A stretch of 64,000 nt of DNA, taken from Nymphalis io (lineage: Eukaryota > Arthropoda > Insecta > Lepidoptera > Nymphalidae). The stretch's first letter is position 1, and the number at the start of each line of letters is the position of its first letter. Location of the stretch: positions 11,751,501 through 11,815,500 of the forward strand of contig NC_065892.1 in assembly GCF_905147045.1 (NCBI RefSeq), written 5' to 3'. The notes under the pieces are model-generated. The model had not been told where the DNA came from. It did no database searches and worked only from the letters and a program-made list of their open reading frames with translations. Below are positions 48,781-58,789 of the stretch, in pieces. The translations under genes were made by a program, and so were the position numbers.

Positions 48781-49250
48781 TTTTTTTTTTATACTAACAG
48801 TTCTTTACAATTTCGAGCACTTCTTCATTGTCGTTTTGTTTATTATTTTTAAAGTTTTCTCTCTTTTGTATATTGAGCCTTTTAGCTAGGTGGGTTTTGA
48901 CTGACCGATTAAACACACTGAGATCATATGATACAACACTATCCATAAGAATAGTGTATAATTATAAGGCAGTTTCAAAAGTTTTTGCCGTTTGCTAAAT
49001 ATAATTTTGCCATGATTGTCCTGACCATGTCGCATATATTTTCAATGTGTTTACCCCAATTAAATCTGCAGTCTAACACTAGTCCGAGGTAGGTAGTACT
49101 ACAATTCGGAGGGTTTATGTGTAAACAGTCGTGCGAATGTAAAGCAAGGTAAGGTTTCTTGGTACTTCTATTATGGCTAGAACTAGTATGTAGGAATTTC
49201 GTCGGCGACGTTAAGTAGATACCGTGAGACCGTCTGCACAAAAATTTTTA
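48780..49250 (-). pseudogene. Non-LTR retrotransposon RT C-terminal fragment
   Basis: The minus-strand frame (48975-49241) reads KPYLALHSHDCLHINPPNCS, then TTYLGLVLDCRFNWGKHIEN and ICDMVRTIMAKLYL. The YLG-(L/V)-x-LD-x-R-x-x-W-x-x-H-I block is the thumb-region motif of jockey/CR1-type reverse transcriptases. After a frame change, MDSVVSYDLSVFNRSVKTHL and AKRLNIQKRENFKNN continue the post-RT region to about 48.8 kb. It is a decayed fragment with no ends or target duplication visible. Confidence 0.7.
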
Positions 49251-49730
49251 ATAAAACTTATATTATGTGATAAGGGTACATTAATAAATTTTAATTAATT
49301 ATTAAATACCATTAATTAGATTTCTGTACGTATTATCTACGCGAAAAAATTTATTTTGTTTATCATGAATAAAAAATTTTAACAAATTTTTAGTAATTGA
49401 ATTAAATTATGAAGAAAAAAATATCTTAGATAAGACTTGTCTACATTACTTACTTAATTCAAAATAATAATAAACGTTGTGTTTATAATTCACAATATGT
49501 TTATTTAGTTAAAATATTTTACTAAGAACTCCCTATAAACTTGTAAAATAATTATTCCTTGTAACACTTTTTCCCCTCCCGTACTATATTGATCACTACC
49601 ATTATTACATTGCGGTAAATGTAGTATAATATATCCGTCTTATTCTTTCACATAGCTACCCCTTATGATGAAAATATTTCTACAGTGTTCTATTAAGAGC
49701 TCGTGATGTTATTGGTTAGCTGATGTAACA

Positions 49731-49820
49731 TTCCTGAAAGTTCTACCCTTACTTACACCTTATTGGTTGACACGCCTTAGTTTCTAGAACGTAATAGAAT
49801 CAGATTCGCTAGCTATCTAA
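49731..49820 (+). promoter_or_regulatory. Hsp70-type promoter with heat-shock elements
   Basis: A perfect three-unit HSE, TTCCTGAAAGTTC, lies at 49731-49743. TTCTAGAA follows at 49792-49799 with further GAA/TTC half-sites (taatAGAAtcagaTTC) to about 49812. Two inverted CCAAT boxes (attggtt at about 49711 and 49762) flank the first HSE. A weak TATA relic, tatctaaa, follows at about 49815. The leader downstream ('aaagtaaagcaaagtgaag', 49858-49876) resembles insect hsp70 5' UTRs. It drives, or once drove, the Hsp70 pseudogene starting at 49976. Confidence 0.65.
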
Positions 49821-49975
49821 ACAGCCAGCAAGCGCGGCAAAGCATTCATTATTTGAAAAAAAGTAAAGCAAAGTGAAGGCGTGAACAGGGTGGTAACCCC
49901 TAAAAATATTGATTATTCATTTAACCGGTTTTGTTAAGTATAGTGTTTACGTTAAAAAAATAAAATAAATTAAAA

Positions 49976-52054
49976 AGGCCAGCAATTGGATTTATTTGGG
50001 CACTTCATACTCTTTTTTTTTTATAGAATAGGAAGGCGGACGAGCATATGGGCCACCTGATGGTAAGTGGTCACCAAACGCCCTTAGACATTAGCATTGT
50101 AAGAAATGTTAACCATTGCTTACATCACCAATGCGCCACCAACCTTGGGAACTAAGATTTTATGTCCCTTGTGCCTGTAATTACACTGGCTCACTCACCC
50201 TTCAAACCGGAACACAACAATATTAAGTATTGCTGTTTTGCGGTAGAATATCTGATGAGTGGGTGGTACCTACCCAGACGAGCTTGCACAAAGCCCTACC
50301 ACCAGTTTTTTGTTGTTTGGCAACATGGAAACGTAGAAATTATCGCAAATGACCAAGGAAATCGAACTACACCATCATACTTCGCATTTCCGAATACTGA
50401 ACGACACATTGGCGACACAGCGAAGAATCAGGTAGCTCTTATCCCAACAACACGGTGTTTGATGCAAAGCGTTTGATTGGCCGCAAATATGATGATCCAA
50501 AAATACAACAGAACATGCAGCACTGGCCATTCAAAGTTGTTAACGATGCTGGTAAACCCAAAATTCAAATAAAATTCAAAGGAGAAACAAAACTATTCGC
50601 TCCAGAACAAGTCAGCAGCATGGTACTAACGAAAATGAAGGCAACAGCCGAAGCTTACTCATGCATGCCTATTCTTGATGCTATAGTTACGGTTCCGGCG
50701 TACTTTAATGACTCCCAACGCCAAACTACGAAGGACGCGTTCGCGATTGCCGGTCTCAACGTTCTGCGAATTATCAATGAACCTGCTGCTGTAGACTACG
50801 GTATGGATAAAAATCTCAAAGGCGAGCGAAATGTATTGATATTTGATCTCGTCGGTGGCACATACGACGTCTGCATTCTGACCATCGACGATGGTTCATT
50901 GCTTCAAGCTATAGCCGGTGATACACATCTTGGTGGCGTCGACAACAGGCTCGTAAGCCATTAAGCAAACGAATTTAAACGAAAATACAAAAAATACATT
51001 TGTTATAATTCACGAGCTCTTCGTCTGTTACGAACCGCAGCGGGGCGAGCGAAGCGGACATTATCATCAAGTACGGAAACAAAAATTGAGATCGATGCTC
51101 TGTATGAAGGAATCAATTTCTATACAAGAGTATCGCGAGAACGATTTGAGGAATTGAACTCCGAAATATTTCGCGGTACGTTAGAACCAGACAAGAAAGC
51201 ACTGAAAGATGCGAAAATGGACAAGAGCTATCCACATATCGACTTGGTGGGCGGTTCTACCCGTATTCTGAAAATACAAAGCATGCTACAAAACTTTTCA
51301 ATAAATCCAGTCGAAGCAGTCCGTAAAATTCAAGACGTTCTATTGGACATAGCACCGTTATCACTCGGTTCTGAAACCGCGGGAGGCGTTATGACAAAAA
51401 ATATAGAAAAAAAACGCTAAAATTCCGTGTAGATAAACGCAGACGTTCACTACATACCAACTGTGGCAATCAGACAGCTGCAACCGTGCAGATATATGAA
51501 GGTGAGCGTGCAATGACCTAGGAGAATAATTCACTACGTCGCTTCAACTTAACTTGCATTCTACCAGCGCCTCGTGGTATCCCGAAAATCAATGTAACGT
51601 TTGATCTTGACGCGAATAGCATTCTCAATGTCTCTGACAAGGAGAAAAGGACGGGTCGTAGCAAGAATATTATAATCAAGAATGAAAAATGATGACTATC
51701 TCAAGCTGAAATTGACCATATGGTATCCGAAGCAGAGCAATGTAAAGAAGAGGATGATCTGCCAGCAACCAGCTGGAATTAACGTAAAACAGGCTCTGGT
51801 TGAGGCTGGCGAAAAGCTGAGTGAGTAGGACAAACAAATGGCCCGACGCGAATGTGATGACGTTTTGAAGTAACTTGTTAAAAACGCACTAGCAGATAAG
51901 GAAGAGTACGAACATAAGCTAAAAGAAATACAGCGAGTATGCCTGCGATGAGTAAAATACATGGAGCTAATGCAAATGCAGGAACAGCACTCGGCGGTTT
52001 CCAACAACGTGCTGGTGATAAACATTCGGAACCGTTGGTAAAAGAAGTTGATTA
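49976..52054 (+). pseudogene. Inducible-type Hsp70 pseudogene
   Basis: This is the remains of a cytosolic 70-kDa heat-shock chaperone (N-terminal ATPase, then peptide-binding domain). The start codon is AGG, followed by CCAGCAATTGGA (P-A-I-G) and a 1-nt deletion. A retroposon (50013-50306) interrupts at about codon 12. Recognisable blocks are VEIIANDQGNRTTPSY, FDAKRLIGRKYDDPKIQQNM, VTVPAYFNDSQRQTTKDAF, NVLRIINEPAA, LKGERNVLIFDL and GDTHLGGVDN. Then come RALRLLRTAAGRAKRTLSSS, EIDALYEGINFYTRVSRERF and LVGGSTRILKIQSMLQNF. The DLGGGT phosphate loop is altered to DLVGGT. A deletion removes INPDEAVAYGA-type sequence near 51.32 kb. LSLGSETAGGVMTKNIE, APRGIPKINVTFDLDAN and ADKEEYEHKLKE follow with several stops, and the end is VKEVD-stop instead of EEVD. 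There are no introns, as usual for inducible hsp70 genes, and the upstream HSEs suggest an in-place decayed gene copy. Confidence 0.92.
50013..50306 (-). mobile_element. Poly(A) retroposon inserted in the Hsp70 pseudogene
   Basis: The copy begins on the plus strand with a T run (50013-50022) and 'atagaataggaaggcggacg', and ends '...gccctaccaccag'. It is therefore a near-complete element in minus orientation. It splits the Hsp70 frame between the codons for T-Y-S and V-x-W-Q-H-G. It shares almost all its sequence with the copy at 60.39 kb, so the insertion is comparatively young. A frame of 104 codons read across its 3' edge into Hsp70 is accidental. Confidence 0.88.
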
Positions 52055-52059
52055 AATTA

Positions 52060-52969
52060 AAAATAGAATTATTGTTGATTTATGTTAGGTGTTGTTTGAT
52101 TTGGTTCCTATATTAAAGTTTTATAGTTAGTGTAAAATGTAAACATAGATCTCAAGTTAATTTATTATCACCATTAGCATTGCAAACCCAACAGATGATC
52201 ATGCATTGCTAAAATAAATTTTGTTTTTTATTTCTCCATTTTCCATATAATTTTATTTTAATATAATATACCTATCTATGATCTTAAATGTCACAAGTTT
52301 TTTTGATGCAGAAACGGTGTGACTAAATTATTTATTTCTTGATAAGTTAATATTATTATTTTATATTAATTACGTTTTATACTTCTAAAAAATATAGTAG
52401 CTAGTAGTGATTCGGTAATTTTTTTTTATTTATTAAATGCTACCGGCGGCCGCCGGTGTAAAAAGAACTCGTAATCTGTATGCTAATTTTATGGCGCTAG
52501 ATCCAGGTTTGGGTTGTACATTGATACAAATTATGTCGATAAGATATTCAATAAATTTTTATCAACTGCCAAAATATTTATTTACAAATAAACACCGTCA
52601 ATTATTCATTATCGATCAATTGATATGAATGGAGCCGGCTGTATCCAGACTGGGAAAAATGTAATCACTTATGATTACAGATTAACTTTAATTCATTCTG
52701 AAGAGGTGCAAGGATGCTGGGGCATTATATTTCTTTTTTGATTATATATATATATTATAATTGTAATCGTTAATCATTTTACCCAATTCTGGCTATGCCA
52801 ATGTAATTTTCACGGTAAATTCGCTAATCTATTGCTTCCATTATCATTCTATTTACATTATGGTCACTAACATTATATAATGTATGTATACTAATGAAAA
52901 TAGGTAAATGCTTCTTATTAGCATTTTTGTCTGGCTTTCAGAAATTGTTTTTTGCTTATAATTTATCTC
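52060..52969. other. AT-rich intergenic stretch
   Basis: This is the spacer between the Hsp70 pseudogene and ABCD3. Nothing is recognisable. A frame at 52437-52625 with a short GC-rich start (ggcggccgccgg) has no recognisable motifs. Confidence 0.5.
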
Positions 52970-53066
52970 GTGCTGGGTCGTGACGAAAACCTGCCTGTAT
53001 CGGATACCACGTAAGCAACCCATTAAGCTTTAAACTTTTTCCACTGAAAGGAGAGGAGGCCTATTT
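52970..53066 (+). repeat. Degenerate Metulj-like SINE remnant
   Basis: Words in the SINE order survive with many changes: 'cgtgacgaaaacctgcctgt', 'agctttaaac' and 'aggagaggaggccta'. The central part is deleted. Orientation follows that of the copy at 381-655. Confidence 0.45.
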
Positions 53067-53139
53067 TACTTTTTCAGAAGATTGATCGAAATAATGATTT
53101 CTTTATTGTAGAATTCACTAGTGTGTAACAACCTTAATG

Positions 53140-53470
53140 AGGATTGGTTGCCCCCATTGCAAAATTTTTAACGTCACTAGTTGTGCCAGCTGTCAGATTC
53201 GTTGTCACTGTCAGTTGTCACAGTAATTTTTACTTTTGTTAATTGTATTTGTAATATATTTTTTCCAGTAGGTAACCATAAACCAGTTAGATTTTCAAGT
53301 TTATAGCGCACAGTTGCCTAAAATCGTTCATTGGAAGGATACAAGTCACATAAAACGAAATATTTTCATTTAAACACATATATGATGTGTTATGAAGTGA
53401 TGATATAATGTGTATATGATAAATCTTTACAATATTGTTTTAGTGCTTAGTTTTATACAAAAAAAATAAA
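53140..53470 (+). promoter_or_regulatory. Probable promoter and 5' UTR of ABCD3
   Basis: Upstream of the ATG at 53471 there is an inverted CCAAT box (ggattggttgcc, about 53143), a CRE-like aacgtcac (53171) and repeated tgtcagattcg / gtcactgtcag / gtcacagt words (53190-53226). There is no TATA box. The exact start is not determinable. The ATG context (aaaataaaATGG) is good for an insect start. Confidence 0.4.
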
Positions 53471-53577
53471 ATGGCCCCTAATTTAAGCAAAATTACCTCA
53501 AGAACTGATGTAAAAATTGGTATAGCCGCTTCCGCGGCATTAAGTGCATGGTTATTGAGAAATTTCATAAAACCAAG
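53471..53577 (+). CDS. ABCD3: ABCD3 (PMP70) exon 1
   Basis: The exon starts with ATG and reads MAPNLSKITSRTDVKIGIAA, then SAALSAWLLRNFIKPR. The donor is AAG|GTAATT (GT 53578-53579), with the codon split after AG (phase 2). The short N-terminal segment with a hydrophobic stretch corresponds to the N-terminal peroxisomal targeting/membrane part of the human and fly PMP70 proteins. ABCD3 is a half ABC transporter in the peroxisomal membrane that dimerises and imports branched-chain and long-chain acyl-CoA substrates for beta-oxidation. The exon joins exactly in frame to the next at 54579, giving S at the junction. Only the first five exons of the gene lie in the window. Confidence 0.85.
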
Positions 53578-53949
53578 GTAATTATGAATCAATGGTACTT
53601 TTCCATTCAATTATTAACGTCATAATTATGTATTATTATCTCCAAATATAGTTTACAAAAACACTTAAAAAAGTCTATTAGCATTTAATCAGCAATAAAA
53701 CTTAAATAATTAATTTTGTAAATGTTTTAAAAATTATCTATTTTAATGGAATTTGGTATTATTGTTTTAATTACGCATAAAGAGTCATATCCATAATATA
53801 TCTATAAAACTACAAATTGTATGATTTAATGTGTTTCAGTACCATAATTAAGTAGATGAATGTTAACAGCATTGTTTATTTGTTTTATTCTTGACTATCA
53901 TAACTAAAGGACAATTTTAGTTAATTAATTTTTCCAAGTTTGACTGATG

Positions 53950-54512
53950 TTGTAGTGACCTTGCTTAGGGTAAGACAGCGTTTGTTTGTTTGTTGTAGTG
54001 TTTCTTGCCCTGATGAAGTATTTCCCTCAGATATAGCTTGTCAAAAGCACTGGGATTCACCCCATATTAAACTTACACACAATGCTTCTGTCCCAGTGTA
54101 TCTCAGATACAGACCGTGCAAGACTGCTAGCTGTATCTGAAAGAGAGTCAGGTCACTGGCTTCAGGCTCTCCCTTCTAAAAATCTAGGAACAGTACTTGA
54201 TCGGGCAACGATATGCATCACCGTACGCTCTCATTTAGGTTTAAAGGTGTGTGAGCCTCACACATGTCCCTGTGGTACCCAGGTGGATCATTTCGGATTC
54301 CATGGACTTAGCTGCCGCAAAAGCGCTGGCCGTGCATATCGCCATGGATCTCTTAATGACATACTTTGTCGGGCTTTTGCCGCAGCATTGATTCCTGCTA
54401 CTTTGGTACCGTATGGTTTATGCAGAGATGATGGCAAGAGACCTGATAGAGCAACATTAGTGACATGGTCGATGGGACATGTACTTGTGTGGGATGTAAA
54501 ACAAGAACACAT
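53950..54512 (+). pseudogene. Retroelement-associated Cys-rich domain in ABCD3 intron 1
   Basis: The longer frame (54082-54513) reads ARLLAVSERESGHWLQALPS, KNLGTVLDRATICITVRSHL, KVCEPHTCPCGTQVDHFGFH, LSCRKSAGRAYRHGSLNDIL and CRAFAAALIPATLVPYGLCR. It ends DGKRPDRATLVTWSMGHVL. This block (C-x4-C-x-C, H-G-x-x-C, then GKRPD) is, from memory, found downstream of reverse transcriptases in many invertebrate retroelements. Upstream in another frame PDEVFPSDIACQKHWDSPHI belongs to the same protein, so there is a frameshift near 54.08 kb. It sits wholly inside intron 1 (53578-54578) and ends only 66 bp before exon 2. Confidence 0.7.
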
Positions 54513-54578
54513 ATAAATGAAAGAAATACCTACAAAAAATTTTCAATATATGGTTCTAAATACATTTTATTTTTGCAG

Positions 54579-54830
54579 TACTTCCAAAAATGTCAAACCA
54601 GTGCTCTCACCTGAAGAAAGAGTGCAATATATGATTAAAGACAATGACAAAAAGGGGCCAAAAGCACAAGTGGATGCTAGATTTTTTTCCGAACTTAAAG
54701 TACTATGGGGTATAATGGTGCCTGGACTATGGACCAAGGAGAGTGGTTTCATGGTGTTGATAGCTCTTTCGTTAATATCAAGAACTCTTTGTGACTTGTG
54801 GCTTATTCAGCATACAACACTAGTTGAAGG
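54579..54830 (+). CDS. ABCD3: ABCD3 (PMP70) exon 2
   Basis: The acceptor is ttttgcag (ends 54578) and the donor is GAAGG|GTAAGC (GT 54831-54832), phase 2 at both ends. The protein reads TSKNVKPVLSPEERVQYMIK, KGPKAQVDARFFSELKVLWG, IMVPGLWTKESGFMVLIALS and SLISRTLCDLWLIQHTTLVE. The VD-x-x-FF-x-x-L...IMVP...KE-(S/T)-G motifs and SRT-x-C-D-x-W-(L/M)-IQ are diagnostic of ABCD3 within the ABCD family, at the start of transmembrane segments 1-2. Intron 2 that follows is about 6.5 kb and filled with SINE and LINE fragments. Confidence 0.93.
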
Positions 54831-55149
54831 GTAAGCTTTCTTTAACAAATTTATAATTTAAAATATTTACTGTTTAGTTATTTGAAAGATATGTAAAGAT
54901 TTATAGTATAGTTTGCCTTCTATGTATCATTATGTAAAGGCTAGTTAAGGTAAAATTATTGCTCTATAATCTATGCTTTCACTGTAACAACAATATTTTA
55001 AATTGCTAATTCAGTTCATTTCAGTTCAAAAATATTTGTATTGTATTTAAATTTATTAACTTATTCAGGGCGGTGGGGTAACATTTTTGTGTAAAATTTC
55101 ATTTAAATTTTAAAGTAAAATAAATAACAGTCTGTTAAATCCCACTCAG

Positions 55150-55245
55150 TGAAGGCCACCTGACCATTTGAGAAGAAGCTTAAGAGCTCATTTTATCACG
55201 CTGCACGAAAGCATATTGGCATGACACATATGGGTTTCCTCACTT
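55150..55245 (-). repeat. Degenerate Metulj-like SINE remnant
   Basis: 'gagaagaagcttaagagctc', 'tcacgctgcacgaa' and 'acacatatgggtttcctcac' follow the order of the minus-orientation copies at 56.9 and 61.0 kb but with many substitutions. Confidence 0.5.
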
Positions 55246-55269
55246 TGTTGTCCTTCTTTGGCGCTTTGT

Positions 55270-55432
55270 GCCAGGCCCTCTGGGTAGGTACCACTCATCA
55301 GATATACTACCACTAAACAGCAATACTAAGATTTGTTTGCGTTATGATTCGAAGGGTGAGTGAGCCAGTGTAATTACAGGCACAAGGGATATATTATCTT
55401 AGTTCCCAAGGTTGGTGGCGCATTGTCAGAAA
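55270..55432 (+). mobile_element. Poly(A) retroposon, 3'-truncated copy
   Basis: From 'ctctgggtaggtaccact' through 'agtgagccagtgtaattac' to 'gttggtggcgcattg', after which similarity stops. The 3' half and poly(A) are missing, which is unusual for a target-primed insertion and points to later deletion. Confidence 0.75.
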
Positions 55433-56888
55433 TCTAAAGATTTCTTGTTACATCGGGAAGTCCAATTCATACTGTAATATAAACTGTAAGGAAAATTATA
55501 AATGACTGAATATCAGTAACATTTTTCCTTGACTTGTATTGATTTTATTCATATTGAAAGGTCATATTAAATAGCGTGATTGAACAATGTTGCGGTGATC
55601 GGTATCATAATGTACACATTTTATTCTATTTCACTTGAAAGTAGGTGATATTGTCCATGTTAAGATCTACGATAATGTGGGGTAATCCAAAAGTAATGAT
55701 AACATACTATTACATATAAGTTTAAGTATGAAATTATATTTCTTTTTAATATACTATATGTATGTATATATATATACTATATATATATATATATAGTATA
55801 TTAAAATATATTATAATTATATTATATAAGTATATATTTAGTTGCAAGAATAATTAAAAATATATTTAAATAATAGATGCCAGTAAACAAGTTCTACAAG
55901 TGTGCTAAATTTCACTTTATGAATTATATTTATAAAAAACTACCCAAATAAATTTACTACGAAAATTAAAATGTCAATTACGATTATAGAATAAAAGTAC
56001 ATAAAAAAGTGTATTTTTCATTTTAAAATCTACTGGCGTTTTTGCTCATACATCAAAAAAACATCCAAAGTACTTCATATGTACACAAACCAAAAATTAT
56101 TTGTGTTATAAACCCAAGATAGATGGTATAATAACGATACTATTATCGAGCATTTTCGATGATTGGATCACTATTGTACGAAATCGAATAAACTATTCAA
56201 GTGTTATGAATTAAACTAAAGTTACGTTATGCCTTTTAAATTATCTCAATAATGCGTTTTGAAAAAAATTACTTAATGTGTAATATTGAGGAGATAAAAT
56301 ATACCTTCGTATCTAACATTTTCTTATATCGTATGTTATATAATACTACTTGTGCACGTTGTTATAATTAAACAGGTAATTTCATACAGTTTGCCATTTT
56401 TACACGATAATCTTTCTCACTAAACAGGCTATCTGACGCAAAACTAATTTTTTTTTTTCAATTCGACGTCATAGTTTCTGAGATAAGTGCGTTAAAATAT
56501 ATATCGATACAGGTACTACAAACTCTCCAGCTGTTTAAAATATGTTGTAGTTATAAAATAAACAGTTGATACAATAAAGTCGGTACCTAAATCTCGCATT
56601 AAAACAGCTTAATATATTAATTATACAATTAAGCCAACAAAAAATATATATCTAAGACTGGTTTTATGTCATGGGTGATGTAGGTGAGTGGAACAACTCC
56701 ACGTTGTGCTTCACCACAAAAACATTCAGTAGATCAGGTTTCCTCAAGCGAGGAATCGTGAATAGTTAGAAATAATTCAACTCTAAAACACAAATTATTT
56801 TCATATAAGTTGGCGCACAATTGAAATGATTATAACGTTAAATTATTTATCAAAATGAAATTATATTTTAAGTTAAGCAAATATATAT

Positions 56889-57077
56889 CCGTAACACCGT
56901 AACAGCCTGTGAATGTCCCACTGCTGGGCTAAAGGCCTCCTCTCCTCTTTTTGAGGAGAAGGTTTGGAGCTTATTCCACCACGCTGCTCCAATGCGGGTT
57001 GGTGGAATACACATGTGGCAGAATTTCAGTGAAATTAGACACATGCAGGTTTCCTCACGATGTTTTCCTTCACCGTA
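56889..57077 (-). mobile_element. Metulj-like SINE, 5'-truncated, with TSD
   Basis: It contains 'cctgtgaatgtcccactgct', 'gaggagaaggtttggagct', 'ggtggaatacacatgtggca' and 'aggtttcctcacgatg'. The tRNA-like head is absent. A 14-bp direct repeat (aagcaaatatatat) lies at 56875-56888 and 57078-57091; a few of its right-hand bases may belong to the element. Confidence 0.85.
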
Positions 57078-57789
57078 AAGCAAATATATATATATTTAGA
57101 CAATTGTTAAATATTTATATTCAAGATAACAATATACAAGTTTCATAATGGTGGGTGATAAATGTCGAATGAACTGTATGTAAGAACTCACGTATTGCAA
57201 AAAATCGTTACGCGACTTAATAACACAGATTAATATATCAGGCCATTTATTATTATATTAAGTTAATTTGTGTAATGTCCTTGTGTACTGTGTTAGTAAT
57301 TGAATAATATACATAATTTTATTCATGTTATTGTTATTAACGCACTCAATGATTTTTTGTGATTAATGAATTGATTAATTAATTTCATTACATCGACGGA
57401 AAAATTATGTAATATGTGCAAATGAAATATATTTATTTAATTTATTATTTATATAATCAGCTATGTGACTAAAAGACTTAGTGTTTCTTTGAAAATTGTA
57501 GCTCCTTTATTGATAATGATAAATGTTTTATTAGGGTTGAAGTAGTAACGTTCACAGCGTGTAAAAGCACACGAAGCAGCTGGTATTATTACATATAATT
57601 ATAAGATGATACATATCTAGTTGTGTTACAAGTCGTATCAGTCTTTCTGTAACATATTATGTTGATGATTATGGAGGCGATTTCAGCCACGGTAGTCATT
57701 CTCAAGGGAAGCTAGTCAATTGCCCGTTAAAGTGAATTAGTGTGTGCGCTGACACAAAGACACGGCCGGTAAATACTTAAGCAAGTGAT

Positions 57790-57968
57790 ATAAGTATAAG
57801 TGCGTAAGCGATCCGGTAACACCCCCCGAAGAGACGGTGAGGAAACCGCTGTTTTTTTAATTGGTATTCCGGTGCACAGGACGTTCTAGGCGCCGGCGAG
57901 TCCCTCCTACCCACCCACATCGTTTGGTTAAAACGCGTAAACGTGTTTTTCCAGTGAGAACAAAAAAA
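57790..57968 (+). mobile_element. 3' end of the same R1-like LINE as at 13.2 kb
   Basis: The words 'gcgtaagcgatccggt', 'ggtattccggtgcacagg', 'ggcgccggcgagtccctcc', 'aaacgcgtaaacgtgttttt' and a terminal A run line up with 13163-13345 in the same order (there 'gcgcaagcgatcccgt', 'ggtactccgttg', 'aaacgcgtaatgcgttttt'). Only 3' UTR remains, a typical 5'-truncated copy. A frame of 67 codons here is incidental. Confidence 0.75.
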
Positions 57969-58179
57969 AGGGACACAAGTACACTCTCTTATATAATCCG
58001 ATCCGAATCAAATGGTAAATTGTACAAGACTGTTTACGCTCAGGACCCGTTGATTATAAGCTGAGGGTGAGACACGACAGAGTAAATACGTCCAACTTCC
58101 TAACTCCGGGCTGCTACTGAAATTTTCTGGAAAGAAAAACCCAATAATCGATATAAGCTAATAATAGTAGTAGTAGTAG

Positions 58180-58280
58180 TATTTTTTTTTTTTATATTCG
58201 CCGGGAGGGAAAATGACTCTACTCCACCTGATGGTAAGTGGTAGTAGAGTCCAAACGCGACGACGGCCAGTACAGAATAA
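58180..58280 (-). repeat. Retroposon remnant related to the poly(A) family
   Basis: A long T run is followed by 'attcgccgggagggaaaatg', 'actccacctgatggtaagtg' and 'ccaaacgcgacgacggcc'. The 'cacctgatggtaagtgg' core is shared with the 50.0 and 60.4 kb elements, but the rest differs, so this is a separate subfamily. Confidence 0.5.
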
Positions 58281-58437
58281 TTAAGTAGTATACTATAATT
58301 CCAAAATTAAATCCTTTAAGGATTTAGCTTACGTATTTATGTTGATGAATTATAAATAATGTATGTTTTAGACAATAAGAAACTCTTTACTTTTATCTAG
58401 TTAATACATAATGTAAATTTGATTAAATTTACTGTCT

Positions 58438-58780
58438 CGTTGGTTTATTGGTTAGATGTAAGACCGCAGACCCAGACGGACAAATCCTTGGCCGGGCCAA
58501 AAAAAAGTTATTGGGTTTTTCTGTCGAAAATTCTCAATAGCAGCCCGGAGTCTCGAAGTCGGAAGTGTGTAAACACCCGTGCCTCGGAAAGCACGTAAAG
58601 CCCTTGGTCCTGCGCCTGAACTCTTTTCGGTCGTGTCGGATTGCCGTCCCGTCGGATTATGAGACTTAAGGAATATAGAGAGCACTTGTGTTTGTGCATA
58701 CACTTGTGCACTATAATATGTACTGCGCAGTTGGCTAATCTCTCTTGAAATTGACCGCCGTGGTCGAAATCTATCTGGAG
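58438..58780 (+). mobile_element. tRNA-derived SINE (third family)
   Basis: A tRNA-like head ('ttggtttattggttagatg', then 'cttggccgggcc') is followed by a long conserved body: 'cagcccggagtctcgaag', 'cacccgtgcctcggaaagca', 'cccttggtcctgcgcctgaa', 'tcgtgtcggattgccgtccc', 'gcacacacttgtgcact'-like and 'ccgccgtggtcgaaat'. The body is a common lepidopteran SINE. Minus-strand frames of 67-83 codons inside it are incidental. Confidence 0.75.
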
Positions 58781-58789
58781 GACCTTACA

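Noticed and set aside
50162..50476. 104-aa ORF spanning retroposon and Hsp70
   Set aside because: It is a chance fusion of the retroposon's reverse strand with Hsp70 codons.
52437..52628. 63-codon ORF before ABCD3
   Set aside because: No motif or conservation evidence; mostly AT-rich codons in a spacer.
53940..54140. Extra ABCD3 exon in intron 1
   Set aside because: Its frame reads as the retroelement protein, and exon 1 joins exon 2 exactly in phase without it.
55763..55802. Functional hairpin in the (TA)n run
   Set aside because: Any (TA)n run is self-complementary; this is an ordinary microsatellite.
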